Positions 34,190 through 43,564 of a stretch of DNA of 64,000 nucleotides are shown here, in pieces (the stretch's first letter is position 1; each line of letters begins with the position of its first letter). Position numbers and translations under genes: made by a program. The stretch is taken from assembly GCA_958477465.1 (NCBI GenBank), contig CAUEFX010000002.1:1-64000 (forward strand). The letters are read 5' to 3'. This DNA comes from an uncultured Bacteroides sp. GTDB taxonomy: Bacteria; Bacteroidota; Bacteroidia; Bacteroidales; Bacteroidaceae. The notes under the pieces are model-generated. The model worked only from the letters and a program-made list of their open reading frames with translations, made no database searches and had not been told where the DNA came from.

Positions 34190-34197
34190 CAAAGATA
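34190..34197 (-). promoter_or_regulatory. -7 box for glyS
   Basis: CAAAGATA reads TATCTTTG on the minus strand, an exact match, 53 nt upstream of the glyS ATG. The 306-nt gap 34138-34443 otherwise holds only this box, the opposite promoter and AT-rich spacer. Confidence 0.55.
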
Positions 34198-34359
34198 GCC
34201 ATTTATCTTATAAGTAGGGTGTCGGGGGTATTAATTTATCTTATTTACCGTTTCCGGAGTGGGGTCATGGCAATGCCGGCGGACTCAATACCATAAAAGG
34301 CCGTATACGATATTACATTTGTCAAAGCTTACGGGGCTTACTTCTGTTTTTTGGAACGA

Positions 34360-34393
34360 TTTGCATTTTTTCCCGATAAATTTCGTATTTTTG
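34360..34393 (+). promoter_or_regulatory. Promoter of the topoisomerase subunit A gene
   Basis: TTTG at 34360-34363 and TATTTTTG at 34386-34393 match the -33 and -7 consensus with a 22-nt spacer, slightly long. The ATG is at 34444. Confidence 0.6.
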
Positions 34394-34443
34394 CCTGCAA
34401 CTGAAAATTCAGTTAATCTTGAACAGACAATTCCCAGACCAAT

Positions 34444-37125
34444 ATGAGCGAAGATTTTGAAGCATCGAAAGACGACTTGGACAAAGAACTCCCGGAAGGA
34501 AGCGAAGGACATTCGGACTATAAGCCGGCGGACTCACATAACGAAAGCGTAAAACATCAACTGACAGGCATGTATCAGAACTGGTTTCTGGACTATGCCT
34601 CGTACGTGATACTGGAACGCGCCGTGCCTCACATCATGGATGGACTGAAGCCGGTACAACGCCGTATTTTACACTCCATGCGGCGATTGGACGACGGGCG
34701 CTACAACAAAGTCGCCAACATCGTAGGACACACCATGCAGTTTCACCCGCACGGCGATGCCTCCATCGGAGATGCGTTGGTGCAACTGGGCCAGAAAGAT
34801 CTGCTCATCGACTGCCAGGGAAACTGGGGTAACATCCTCACCGGTGACGGTGCGGCAGCTCCCCGTTACATCGAAGCGCGCCTCTCCAAATTCGCACTCG
34901 AGGTAGTGTTCAACCCCAAGACAACCGAATGGAAACTGTCCTATGACGGCCGAAACAAAGAACCGATCGCATTGCCGGTAAAATTCCCCTTGCTTCTGGC
35001 ACAGGGTGTGGAAGGTATTGCCGTCGGACTCTCTTCCAAAATACTGCCGCACAACTTCAATGAACTGTGCGATGCCGCCATCAGCTATCTGCACCAGGAG
35101 GACTTCCAGCTCTATCCGGATTTCCAGACAGGCGGTTTCATCGACATATCCAAATACAACGACGGAGAACGCGGCGGTTCGGTAAAGATACGCGCCCGAA
35201 TCGACAAGATAGACAACAAGACCTTAGCCATCAAAGAGATTCCCTACGGAAAGACAACCTCCACGGTGATAGACTCCATCCTGAAAGCGGTGGATAAAGG
35301 GAAGATAAAGGTCCGCAAGGTAGATGACAACACGTCGGCCAACGTAGAAATTCTGGTACACCTGGCACCGGGCACCTCCTCGGACAAAACGATAGATGCG
35401 CTATATGCCTTCACCGACTGTGAGGTAAGCATATCGTCCAACTGCTGTGTCATCGACGACAACAAGCCGCACTTCCTCAAAGTCAGTGACGTACTGAAAA
35501 AATCGGTAGACAACACGCTCTCTCTTCTTCGCCGGGAGCTCGAAATACACAAGGGAGAATTACAGGAAAGCCTGCATTTCGCCTCGCTCGAAAAGATATT
35601 CATCGAAGAGCGCATCTACAAAGACAAGGAGTTTGAACAATCCAAGGATATGGATGCCGCATGCGAGCACATCGACATGCGGCTGACACCTTTCTATCCG
35701 CAGTTCATCCGTGAGGTAACCAAAGAAGACATCTTGAAGCTGATGGAAATCAAGATGGGACGCATCCTGAAATTCAACACCGACAAAGCGGAAGAGATCA
35801 TCGCCAAGATGAAATCGGACATTGCCGAAATAGATGCGCATCTGGACAACATCGTGGGATACACGATAGACTGGTATCAGATGCTGAAAGACAAATACGG
35901 CAAAGACTTCCCCCGACGGACAGAGCTGCGCAACTTCGACACCATCGAAGCCACCAAAGTGATAGAAGCCAACGAGAAACTGTATATCAACCGGGAAGAG
36001 GGATTCATCGGCACGGCTCTGAAGAAAGACGAATTCGTGGCCTGCTGCTCGAACCTGGATGATGTGATTATCTTCTACCGGGATGGGAAATACATGATAA
36101 CGCCGGTTGCCGACAAGAAATTCGTGGGCAAGAACGTGTTGTACATCAACGTATTCAAGAAGAACGACAAACGCACCATCTACAACGTGGCCTACCGCGA
36201 CGGAAAGGAGGGGACGACTTACATCAAACGCTTTGCCGTGACCTCCATCGTACGCGACCGTGAATACGATGTCACCCAAGGGACTCCGGAATCGCGGATT
36301 ACCTATTTCAGCGCCAACCCTAACGGAGAGGCCGAAATCATAAAGGTAACCCTAAAGCCCAATCCGCGTGTACGCCGCATCATCTTCGAGCGCGACTTCA
36401 GCGAAGTGGGCATCAAGAACCGCCAGGCGCAAGGCGTTATCCTGACGCGCCTGCCGATACATAAAATAACCCTGAAGCAACGGGGAGGGTCCACTTTGGG
36501 CGGACGGAAAGTATGGTTCGACCGGGATGTGCTTCGCCTCAACTACGACGGCAGAGGCGAATATCTGGGAGAGTTTCAAAGCGACGACAGCATTCTGGTA
36601 GTTCTGAACAACGGCGAATTCTATACGACCAATTTCGATGTGAGCAATCACTATGAGAAGAATGTAAGTATCGTTGAGAAATTCGACGGCAACAAGGTGT
36701 GGACAGCCGCTTTGTACGATGCCGACCAACAGAACTATCCGTATCTGAAACGCTTCTGTTTTGAAACCACCACCCGCAAGCAAAATTATCTGGGAGACAA
36801 CAAAGCCACCCAACTGATTCTGCTGACCGACGAATACTATCCGCGTCTGGAGGTTATCTTTGGAGGGCATGACAGTTTCCGCGACCCGATGATCATCGAC
36901 GCCGATGAATTTATTGCCGTGAAAGGCTTTAAGGCAAAAGGGAAACGCATCACCACATACACCGTAGAAACGATCAACGAACTGGAACCTACCCGTTTCC
37001 CGGACCCTCCGGCAGCGGATAAGGAAGAGGGGAATGAGGAAGAACCGGAAATACTGGACCCGGACCACGGTAAAAGCGAAGGAGACATACTGGACGAAAT
37101 GACGGGACAGATGAAGCTGTTCTGA
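34444..37125 (+). CDS. parC: DNA topoisomerase IV / gyrase subunit A-type protein
   Basis: An 893-residue type IIA topoisomerase A subunit. Catalytic Tyr142 lies in PRYIEARLS. The quinolone-determining region reads HPHGDASIGDAL (101-112). The winged-helix and tower domains precede a C-terminal beta-pinwheel (from about 530). A long acidic tail ends the protein. Gene content and divergence from GyrA suggest ParC, which decatenates daughter chromosomes with ParE. No B subunit is adjacent, so the assignment rests on sequence impression only. DUF3316 and S41 genes follow closely on the same strand. Confidence 0.85.
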   Translation: MSEDFEASKDDLDKELPEGSEGHSDYKPADSHNESVKHQLTGMYQNWFLDYASYVILERAVPHIMDGLKPVQRRILHSMRRLDDGRYNKVANIVGHTMQFHPHGDASIGDALVQLGQKDLLIDCQGNWGNILTGDGAAAPRYIEARLSKFALEVVFNPKTTEWKLSYDGRNKEPIALPVKFPLLLAQGVEGIAVGLSSKILPHNFNELCDAAISYLHQEDFQLYPDFQTGGFIDISKYNDGERGGSVKIRARIDKIDNKTLAIKEIPYGKTTSTVIDSILKAVDKGKIKVRKVDDNTSANVEILVHLAPGTSSDKTIDALYAFTDCEVSISSNCCVIDDNKPHFLKVSDVLKKSVDNTLSLLRRELEIHKGELQESLHFASLEKIFIEERIYKDKEFEQSKDMDAACEHIDMRLTPFYPQFIREVTKEDILKLMEIKMGRILKFNTDKAEEIIAKMKSDIAEIDAHLDNIVGYTIDWYQMLKDKYGKDFPRRTELRNFDTIEATKVIEANEKLYINREEGFIGTALKKDEFVACCSNLDDVIIFYRDGKYMITPVADKKFVGKNVLYINVFKKNDKRTIYNVAYRDGKEGTTYIKRFAVTSIVRDREYDVTQGTPESRITYFSANPNGEAEIIKVTLKPNPRVRRIIFERDFSEVGIKNRQAQGVILTRLPIHKITLKQRGGSTLGGRKVWFDRDVLRLNYDGRGEYLGEFQSDDSILVVLNNGEFYTTNFDVSNHYEKNVSIVEKFDGNKVWTAALYDADQQNYPYLKRFCFETTTRKQNYLGDNKATQLILLTDEYYPRLEVIFGGHDSFRDPMIIDADEFIAVKGFKAKGKRITTYTVETINELEPTRFPDPPAADKEEGNEEEPEILDPDHGKSEGDILDEMTGQMKLF

Positions 37126-37152
37126 TTCATCTAAAATCAATTGGGATTGCCA

Positions 37153-38016
37153 ATGAAAAAGAACATACTGTTAAGAATGGGGCTGACCGGCTGCTGCCTG
37201 CTTGCCCTTTGCCATGGGATATATGCACAAGCGGATTTGCAGCAGGCCAATCGCTACGTTATGCGTGCCACCACGTACGGAATGGGCTATACCAACATCT
37301 ACGACACTTACCTGTCACCGCAGGAGTACAAAGGAGTAGACTTCCGTATCTCCCGGGAAACGATGCGCATGACAAAGCTATTGAATGGAAATGTGTCCGT
37401 ACAAAACTTTTTCCAGGCCAACATCGGCTATACGCACAACCGGGCAGAAAACAACAATACATTCAATGGACTGGTGAATTGGAATTACGGACTGCATTAC
37501 CAGTTTCGTATCACCGAGAACTTTAAGCTGCTGACCGGTGCGTTGGCAGATATAAACGGTGGATTCGTATACAACCTGCGCAATACGAACAACCCGGCTT
37601 CGGCAAGGGCATTCATCAATCTGGATGCTTCTGCAATGGCCATCTGGCATGCCAAAATAAAGAAGTACCCTCTGACGTTCCGCTATCAGGTAAACGTGCC
37701 GGTGGCAGGAGTCATGTTCTCACCGCATTACGGACAATCTTATTACGAGATCTTCACGTTAGGGAACTCCGACGGAGTCATACAGTTCACTTCATTGCAC
37801 AACCAGCCTTCCGTGCGCCAGATATTGTCGGTCGATTTTCCGGTACGGTATGCCAAGTTGCGGCTCAGCTACATGGCGGACCTGCAACAATCAGACGTCA
37901 ACAATATCCAGACACACACTTACTCACATGTATTCATGGTGGGATTCGTGAAAGACATGTACTTGATCCGGAATAAAAACGGAACTCCCTTGCCGCCGGC
38001 AGTGAGAGCGTATTGA
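37153..38016 (+). CDS. DUF3316 family exported protein
   Basis: A 287-residue protein with a signal peptide (about 1-24, ending IYAQ) and a body rich in amphipathic strands and aromatics, like a small outer-membrane barrel. Members of DUF3316 are restricted to Bacteroidetes and have no known function. I chose ATG 37153 over the in-frame TTG at 37141, because it places the lysines directly before the hydrophobic core. It sits 27 nt behind parC and 41 nt before the S41 protease gene. Confidence 0.75.
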   Translation: MKKNILLRMGLTGCCLLALCHGIYAQADLQQANRYVMRATTYGMGYTNIYDTYLSPQEYKGVDFRISRETMRMTKLLNGNVSVQNFFQANIGYTHNRAENNNTFNGLVNWNYGLHYQFRITENFKLLTGALADINGGFVYNLRNTNNPASARAFINLDASAMAIWHAKIKKYPLTFRYQVNVPVAGVMFSPHYGQSYYEIFTLGNSDGVIQFTSLHNQPSVRQILSVDFPVRYAKLRLSYMADLQQSDVNNIQTHTYSHVFMVGFVKDMYLIRNKNGTPLPPAVRAY

Positions 38017-38057
38017 GGGATTTACGATTAGACAACTTACCAATAGACGATTGAGAG

Positions 38058-39062
38058 ATGAAAGAGGGAATGATCAGATGGCTGCTGTTTCTGATGTGCC
38101 TGGGTGGGCTGACGGCCTGCATCAGAGAGGAAGAGTACGGCAATGATCCGGAGGGAAACTTCGACCAGTTATGGAAGATCATCGATGAGAGATACTGCTT
38201 TTTCGATTATAAGGACATCGACTGGAACGCCATCGGAGCGGAGTACCGCAACCGCCTCTACCCGGAAATGAGCAACCAGGAATTATTCGATATCATGAAC
38301 GATATGCTGTCTGAGCTCAAGGACGGACATGTCAACCTTACTTCCGAAGACAATCAGAGTCATTTTGACTTCTGGACCGACTCCCCGACCAACTTTAACG
38401 AATCGCTCATCGGGAACGCCCGCTATTTGGGACGGAATTACCGTCAGGTGGCGAGCCTCAAGTACAGGATACTGGATGACAACATCGGCTATATCTATTA
38501 CGAGACATTTACCGACGGAATCGGGAACAGTGACCTGGATATGGTATTCTCTTATCTGGCCGATTGCAAGGCGCTGATCTTCGATGTACGCCAGAACTCC
38601 GGCGGCAACGCAACGAGTTCGAGCCAGATAGCCTCCCGTTTCACCAACGAAAAGATACTGACCGGATACATCCAGCACAAGACCGGACCCGGGCATCACG
38701 ATTTTTCAAGACCTTATGCCATCTATCTGGAACCGTCTAAAAATATCCGCTGGGAAAAGAGAGTAGCCGTGCTCACCAACCGGCATTCGTACAGTGCTAC
38801 CAACGATTTTGTGAAGCACATGAAGTGTCTGCCCAATGTAGTCGTTGTGGGCGACAAGACAGGAGGCGGCTCGGGCATGCCTTTTTCATCGGAACTGCCC
38901 AACGGTTGGACAGTCCGCTTTTCTGCCAGCCCGCATTTCGACCGGGACATGAACCAGACCGAAGGGGGCATCCGCCCGGATGTAAAAATAGACATGCTAT
39001 TGGAAGACGAGGTGAAAGGCATCGACACGATCATAGAGAAGGCACGGGAATTGCTGAAATAA
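38058..39062 (+). CDS. S41 (C-terminal processing/tricorn-like) peptidase lipoprotein
   Basis: A 334-residue lipoprotein with lipobox LTAC (Cys15 region), an N-terminal helical part and an S41 domain. FDVRQNSGGNATSSSQIASRF is the conserved oxyanion/strand region, and TNRHSYSATNDFVKHM contains the expected nucleophilic Ser (HSYSA). GDKTGGGSGMP follows, as in other S41 members. No PDZ domain is obvious, so substrate recognition differs from CtpA/Prc. The substrate is unknown. It is probably a periplasmic or surface protease attached to the membrane. Confidence 0.85.
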   Translation: MKEGMIRWLLFLMCLGGLTACIREEEYGNDPEGNFDQLWKIIDERYCFFDYKDIDWNAIGAEYRNRLYPEMSNQELFDIMNDMLSELKDGHVNLTSEDNQSHFDFWTDSPTNFNESLIGNARYLGRNYRQVASLKYRILDDNIGYIYYETFTDGIGNSDLDMVFSYLADCKALIFDVRQNSGGNATSSSQIASRFTNEKILTGYIQHKTGPGHHDFSRPYAIYLEPSKNIRWEKRVAVLTNRHSYSATNDFVKHMKCLPNVVVVGDKTGGGSGMPFSSELPNGWTVRFSASPHFDRDMNQTEGGIRPDVKIDMLLEDEVKGIDTIIEKARELLK

Positions 39063-39082
39063 ATATTTTTCTTACGCTTTCA

Positions 39083-39113
39083 TTTGGGAAAACAAAAAAT
39101 ATACCTATCTTTG
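39083..39113 (+). promoter_or_regulatory. Promoter of tRNA-Leu
   Basis: TTTG at 39083-39086, a 19-nt spacer, then TATCTTTG at 39106-39113. Both boxes and the spacing match the Bacteroides sigma-ABfr consensus exactly. The tRNA begins 34 nt later. Confidence 0.8.
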
Positions 39114-39147
39114 CACCGCTAAAGGAGATTTAGCCATACTTTTTTTT

Positions 39148-39229
39148 GCGGATGTGGCGTAATTGGTAGCCGCGCCAGACTTAGGATCTGGTGTCTCGCG
39201 ACGTGTAGGTTCGAGTCCTATCATCCGCA
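39148..39229 (+). tRNA. tRNA-Leu (anticodon TAG)
   Basis: An 82-nt class II tRNA. The acceptor stem GCGGATG/CATCCGC closes at 39148-39154 and 39222-39228 with discriminator A39229. The anticodon stem CCAGA/TCTGG encloses loop CTTAGGA, giving anticodon TAG (39182-39184), which reads CUA. The variable arm is long, as expected for leucine, and the T loop is GGTTCGAGTCC. The 3' CCA is not encoded. Confidence 0.95.
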
Positions 39230-39246
39230 CATATTACAAGTTTTTT

Positions 39247-39278
39247 AAAGCCTTCAAGAAATATCTTGAGGGCTTTTT
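39247..39278 (+). terminator. Terminator after tRNA-Leu
   Basis: AAAGCCTTCAAGA and TCTTGAGGGCTTT pair with one G-T wobble around a short AATA loop, and TTTTT follows. It lies 18 nt after the tRNA and before the PfkB gene. Confidence 0.85.
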
Positions 39279-39301
39279 CATTCAACAAAAGGAACAGAAT
39301 A

Positions 39302-40204
39302 ATGAAGAAACAGACCCTCTGTTGCATCGGGCATATCACCCTGGATAAAGTGGTAACCCCGCAATCTACCGTTTACATGCCGGGAGGAACCGCTTATTAT
39401 TGTTCATACGCCATGCGTCATCTTAATGAAACCGACTATATACTGGTTACTGCCGTAGGAGAAAGCGAGTTGAACGTAGTGGAAAGAATGCGTAATGCCG
39501 GCATCGATGTGACAGCTCTCCCCAGCCGTCATTCCGTCTATTTCGAAAATATATACGGAGAAGACCAGAACGACCGTACCCAAAGGGTGCTTGCCAAAGC
39601 AGACCCGTTCACCTCACAACAATTAAAAAACATCGAGGCGGATATCTATCACTTGGGGTCTCTGCTGGCCGACGACTTTCCGGTGGATGTCATCAGATAC
39701 CTGTCCGGGAAAGGACTGGTAGCCGTCGATTCGCAAGGCTATCTCCGCGAAGTACGCGATACCCGCGTATATCCGGTGGACTGGGCGGAAAAGAGAGAAG
39801 CGCTGAAGTATGTACATTTTCTGAAAGTCAACGAGCACGAGATGAAAGTTCTGACCGGATATGACGATATCACGGAAGCAGCCCGGAAGCTTCATGAATG
39901 GGGTGTCAAAGAAGTGTTGCTGACCTTCGGCAGTATGGGGTCGGTGATATTCGACGGCAAGACATTCCATCAGATCCCGGCGTATGAACCCGCCGTTATC
40001 ACAGACGCCACCGGATGCGGGGATACCTATACCATCGGTTATCTTTATCGCCGGGCGGCCGGAGCAAGCATCGGAGAGGCCGGACGCTTTGCCGCTGCAA
40101 TGTCTACGCTGAAAATAGAGAAATCAGGACCGTTCTGCGGAACAAAAGCAGACATACTCCACTGCATGAAGCACGCCAAAGAGGTACTTCCCTCTCTGTG
40201 TTAA
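39302..40204 (+). CDS. PfkB/ribokinase-family carbohydrate or nucleoside kinase
   Basis: A 300-residue cytoplasmic kinase. The N-terminal PfkB segment is MPGGTAYYCSYAMRHL, and the C-terminal active-site signature is DATGCGDTYTIGYLYRRAAG, in which the second Asp (D-x-x-G-x-G-D) is the catalytic base. Substrates in this family include ribose, fructose and adenosine, and nothing here decides between them. I chose ATG 39302, since the frame upstream to 39266 runs through the tRNA terminator. It precedes the SusC/SusD locus by 139 nt but need not belong to it. Confidence 0.87.
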   Translation: MKKQTLCCIGHITLDKVVTPQSTVYMPGGTAYYCSYAMRHLNETDYILVTAVGESELNVVERMRNAGIDVTALPSRHSVYFENIYGEDQNDRTQRVLAKADPFTSQQLKNIEADIYHLGSLLADDFPVDVIRYLSGKGLVAVDSQGYLREVRDTRVYPVDWAEKREALKYVHFLKVNEHEMKVLTGYDDITEAARKLHEWGVKEVLLTFGSMGSVIFDGKTFHQIPAYEPAVITDATGCGDTYTIGYLYRRAAGASIGEAGRFAAAMSTLKIEKSGPFCGTKADILHCMKHAKEVLPSLC

Positions 40205-40343
40205 AAATCAGCATTAACACTCTTGCCCGAATCTTTTTTACTACTTATTTGTTCACTTTAATATTTCTGCCGTCGCCCGATACGGTGGACGAATGAAAAG
40301 ACATTCTAATAAAGTAGTTCATATAATAGTAAAAATTGATGCA

Positions 40344-43300
40344 ATGAAACCTAAACCTTTACAATCTCTTCTCCTTAAAAAAGAGAAGAAAAATTCCCGA
40401 CTAAGGAGTATCCTTGCCTTGGCATGTCTGTTACTGACCGCTTCCTCCCTGTTTGCCCAGCCCAAAACGGTGACGGGTACGGTGACCGATGTGCAGCACG
40501 AACCCCTGGTCGGAGTTTCGGTACTGATACAAGGTACCGCAAGCGGAACCGTCACAAACCTCGACGGCAACTATTCCATCTCCGTGATGCCGGAAAACGT
40601 ACTTGAATTCTCATACGTCGGCATGCAGAAACAAGACATCCGCGTAGGGCTGCAAACCGTAATCAACGTCGTGATGAAAGACGACTCGCAAATGCTGGCC
40701 GAAACCGTCGTCATCGGATACGGCAGCGCCAAAAAGCGCGACCTGACCGGCTCTATCACCAATATAAAAGGGGAAGAGATTGCCAACAAACCTGCCACCA
40801 ACCCGCTATCATCCTTACAGGGGAAAATAGCCGGCGTGCAAATCATCAATACCGGGCGCGCCGGAGACGATCCGGAGATCCGTATCCGGGGTACAAACTC
40901 CATCAACGGCTACAAGCCTTTGTACATCGTAGACGGACTCTTCAATGATAACATCAACTTCCTCAATCCGGAAGACATCGAATCGATGGAAGTCCTGAAA
41001 GACCCGTCATCACTGGCCATCTTCGGAGTACGTGGTGCAAACGGTGTCATCATCATTACCACCAAAAAGGCCAAAGAGGGACAGACAAGGGTAAATATCA
41101 ACACCTCTTTCGGCTGGAAATCAGTGACGGACAAGATTGCCATGACCGATGCCGGACAATTCAAGGAGCTGTACACCGAGCAGCTCGCCAACGAGGGAAA
41201 CCCGCCTTTCGATTTCAGCAATTGGAATGCCGATACCGACTGGCAGGATGAAATATTCCAGACGGGATTTATTACCAACAACAACATCAGTATCACAGGC
41301 GCCTCAGAGAGGCACAACTTCTACTTGGGCGTAGGCTATTCGCACGAGCAGGGTAACATCAAGCATGAGAAGTTCAGCAAAGTGACGATCAATGCGAGCA
41401 ACGAATACAAGGTGACGGGCCACTTCAAAGTGGGATTCCAGTTCAACGGAGCACGCCTGTTGCCAGCCGATGCCAAACAGGTGTTGGGAGCCATCCGCAC
41501 CGCTCCGATAGCACCGGTGTACAATGCAGAGTACGGCCTTTACGCCGCCTTGCCCGAATTCCAGAAAGCGCAGATGAACAACCCGATGGTGGATGTGGCG
41601 TTAAAAGCCAATACCACCAAAGCCGAAAACTACCGGGCTTCAGGCAGTGTATACGGAGAGCTGAATTTCCTGAAACACTTTACGGCACGCGCCACCTTCT
41701 CGATGGATTATGCTTCGGACAACGGACGGACCTATGTACCTGTCATAAAGGTATACGACCCGACGGTAAAAGGAGATGTTTCGACTTTGGGAGCCGGCAA
41801 GACGGAAGTCAGCCAGTTCAAGCAGAATGAGACGAAGGTGCAGAGCGATTATGTATTGACATACACCAACAGTTTTGCCGACGGTGCACATAACCTTACC
41901 GCTACGGTCGGTTTCACGACCTATTACAACTCGCTAAGCAGGCTCGACGGAGCCCGGAAACAGGGAGTAGGTCTGGTAATTCCCGATGATCCCGATAAAT
42001 GGTTCGTCAGCATCGGCGATGCGGCTACCGCCACCAACGGAAGCACACAATGGGAACGGACCACCGTATCCATGCTCGCCCGCGTACTCTATAATTACAA
42101 AGGGAAATATCTGTTCAACGGCTCTTACCGCCGGGACGGTTCGTCCGCTTTCTCGTACACCGGCAACCAGTGGCAGAACTTCTATTCCGTGGGTGCTGGC
42201 TGGCTGATAAGTGAAGAAGCGTTCATGAAAGATATCAAATGGCTGGACATGCTGAAATTGAAAGGTTCATGGGGAACTTTAGGCAATCAGAATTTAAGTT
42301 CCGCCTATCCGGCAGAGCCGCTCTTGAAAAATGCCTTTTCCGCCGTTTTCGGCAAACCGTCCATCATCTACCCGGGATATCAACTGGCCTATCTCCCGAA
42401 TCCGGATTTACGTTGGGAAAAGGTAGAAGCCTGGGAAGTGGGGTTCGAGAGCAACCTGCTACGCAACCGGTTACACTTTGAAGGGGTTTTCTACAAGAAG
42501 AATACCAAAGACTTGCTTGCGGAAGTTCCGGGCATCGCCGGCACCATTCCGGGCATCGGTAATTTGGGAGAAATCAGAAACAGCGGTGTGGAACTTGCTG
42601 CCACCTGGCGCGACCGGATCGGTGATTGGGGATACTCCGTCAGTGCCAACCTGACCACCATCAGCAACAAGGTGAAAAGTCTCGTGCAAGAGGGATACTC
42701 CATCATAGCCGGCGACAAAAACCAAAGTTATACAATGGCCGGATACCCCATCGGCTACTTCTACGGCTACAAAGTGGACGGAGTATACCAATCGGAAGCG
42801 GACATTGCCGCTTCTCCCGAGAACACATTAGCTGCCGTTACTCCGGGAGACCTGAAATTTGCAGATGTGAACGGTGACGGTAAGATTACTCCGGAGGATC
42901 GTACGATGATCGGCAATCCGACTCCCGACGTCACTTACGGGTTTTCACTGGGTGTATCTTATAAAAACTGGGACCTCAGCATCGAGACGATGGGACAAGG
43001 GGGTAATCAGATCTACCGTACCTGGGATAATTACAACTTCGCCCAATTCAACTACATGGAGCAACGGATGGATCGCTGGCATGGTGAAGGAACCTCGAAC
43101 AGCCAACCGCTATTGAATACCAAACATGCCATCAACCGGGAAAATTCGGAATATTATGTAGAGAGCGGACGGTTCTTCCGCATCCGCAACCTGCAATTGG
43201 CATACTCTTTCGATAAAGCACTCATCTCCAAAGTTCGTTTGCAGGCCTTGAAAATATACTTCAACGTGCAGAACCTGAAGACATGGAAACATAATACCGG

Positions 43301-43403
43301 ATACACTCCGGAATTAGGTGGTTCGGCCATCGCCTTCGGAGTGGACAACGGCAGTTATCCCGTACCGGCAGTTTATACATTCGGAATTAACTTGACTTTC
43401 TAA
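40344..43403 (+). CDS. SusC-type TonB-dependent outer-membrane transporter
   Basis: About 1019 residues. Signal peptide (hydrophobic ILALACLLLTASSLFAQ), CarboxypepD_reg-like N-terminal domain (VTGTVTDVQHEPLVGVSVLI), TonB-box-like ETVVIGYG, plug domain (LYIVDGLFNDNINFLNPEDIESMEVLKDPSSLAIFGVRGANGVII split over about 195-245) and a long 22-strand barrel ending in GINLTF. SusC proteins import oligosaccharides captured by SusD, powered by TonB. I chose the ATG at 40344, because the frame upstream to 40293 adds a poor leader. With the GH3-GH144 protein downstream, a beta-1,2-glucan oligosaccharide is the likely cargo. Confidence 0.93.
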   Translation: MKPKPLQSLLLKKEKKNSRLRSILALACLLLTASSLFAQPKTVTGTVTDVQHEPLVGVSVLIQGTASGTVTNLDGNYSISVMPENVLEFSYVGMQKQDIRVGLQTVINVVMKDDSQMLAETVVIGYGSAKKRDLTGSITNIKGEEIANKPATNPLSSLQGKIAGVQIINTGRAGDDPEIRIRGTNSINGYKPLYIVDGLFNDNINFLNPEDIESMEVLKDPSSLAIFGVRGANGVIIITTKKAKEGQTRVNINTSFGWKSVTDKIAMTDAGQFKELYTEQLANEGNPPFDFSNWNADTDWQDEIFQTGFITNNNISITGASERHNFYLGVGYSHEQGNIKHEKFSKVTINASNEYKVTGHFKVGFQFNGARLLPADAKQVLGAIRTAPIAPVYNAEYGLYAALPEFQKAQMNNPMVDVALKANTTKAENYRASGSVYGELNFLKHFTARATFSMDYASDNGRTYVPVIKVYDPTVKGDVSTLGAGKTEVSQFKQNETKVQSDYVLTYTNSFADGAHNLTATVGFTTYYNSLSRLDGARKQGVGLVIPDDPDKWFVSIGDAATATNGSTQWERTTVSMLARVLYNYKGKYLFNGSYRRDGSSAFSYTGNQWQNFYSVGAGWLISEEAFMKDIKWLDMLKLKGSWGTLGNQNLSSAYPAEPLLKNAFSAVFGKPSIIYPGYQLAYLPNPDLRWEKVEAWEVGFESNLLRNRLHFEGVFYKKNTKDLLAEVPGIAGTIPGIGNLGEIRNSGVELAATWRDRIGDWGYSVSANLTTISNKVKSLVQEGYSIIAGDKNQSYTMAGYPIGYFYGYKVDGVYQSEADIAASPENTLAAVTPGDLKFADVNGDGKITPEDRTMIGNPTPDVTYGFSLGVSYKNWDLSIETMGQGGNQIYRTWDNYNFAQFNYMEQRMDRWHGEGTSNSQPLLNTKHAINRENSEYYVESGRFFRIRNLQLAYSFDKALISKVRLQALKIYFNVQNLKTWKHNTGYTPELGGSAIAFGVDNGSYPVPAVYTFGINLTF

Positions 43404-43414
43404 ACAGAAGAAGT

Positions 43415-43490
43415 AATTCGACCATCGCCTCGGAGTGGCCAACAACAGCCATCCCACACCGGCGGCTTACACGTCCAGAATCAACTTGAC
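43415..43490 (+). pseudogene. Relic of a second susC 3' end
   Basis: This 76-bp stretch aligns base by base with the last part of susC (43320-43396) with one single-base gap and scattered substitutions. In the matching frame it would read GVANNSHPTPAAYTSRINLT against GVDNGSYPVPAVYTFGINLT. It has no start and lies in the 161-nt susC-susD gap. It looks like the remnant of a lost tandem susC or of a partial duplication. Confidence 0.8.
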
Positions 43491-43564
43491 ACAAAAAAGA
43501 AAAGTGAGAGTGTGTAGAGGGAAGTGTAAGTAAGATGAATAATTAACAAACTAAATATTTTGAT

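Noticed and set aside
39230..39301. PfkB start at 39266
   Set aside because: That start lies inside the tRNA-Leu terminator stem. The ATG at 39302 gives the normal family N-terminus.
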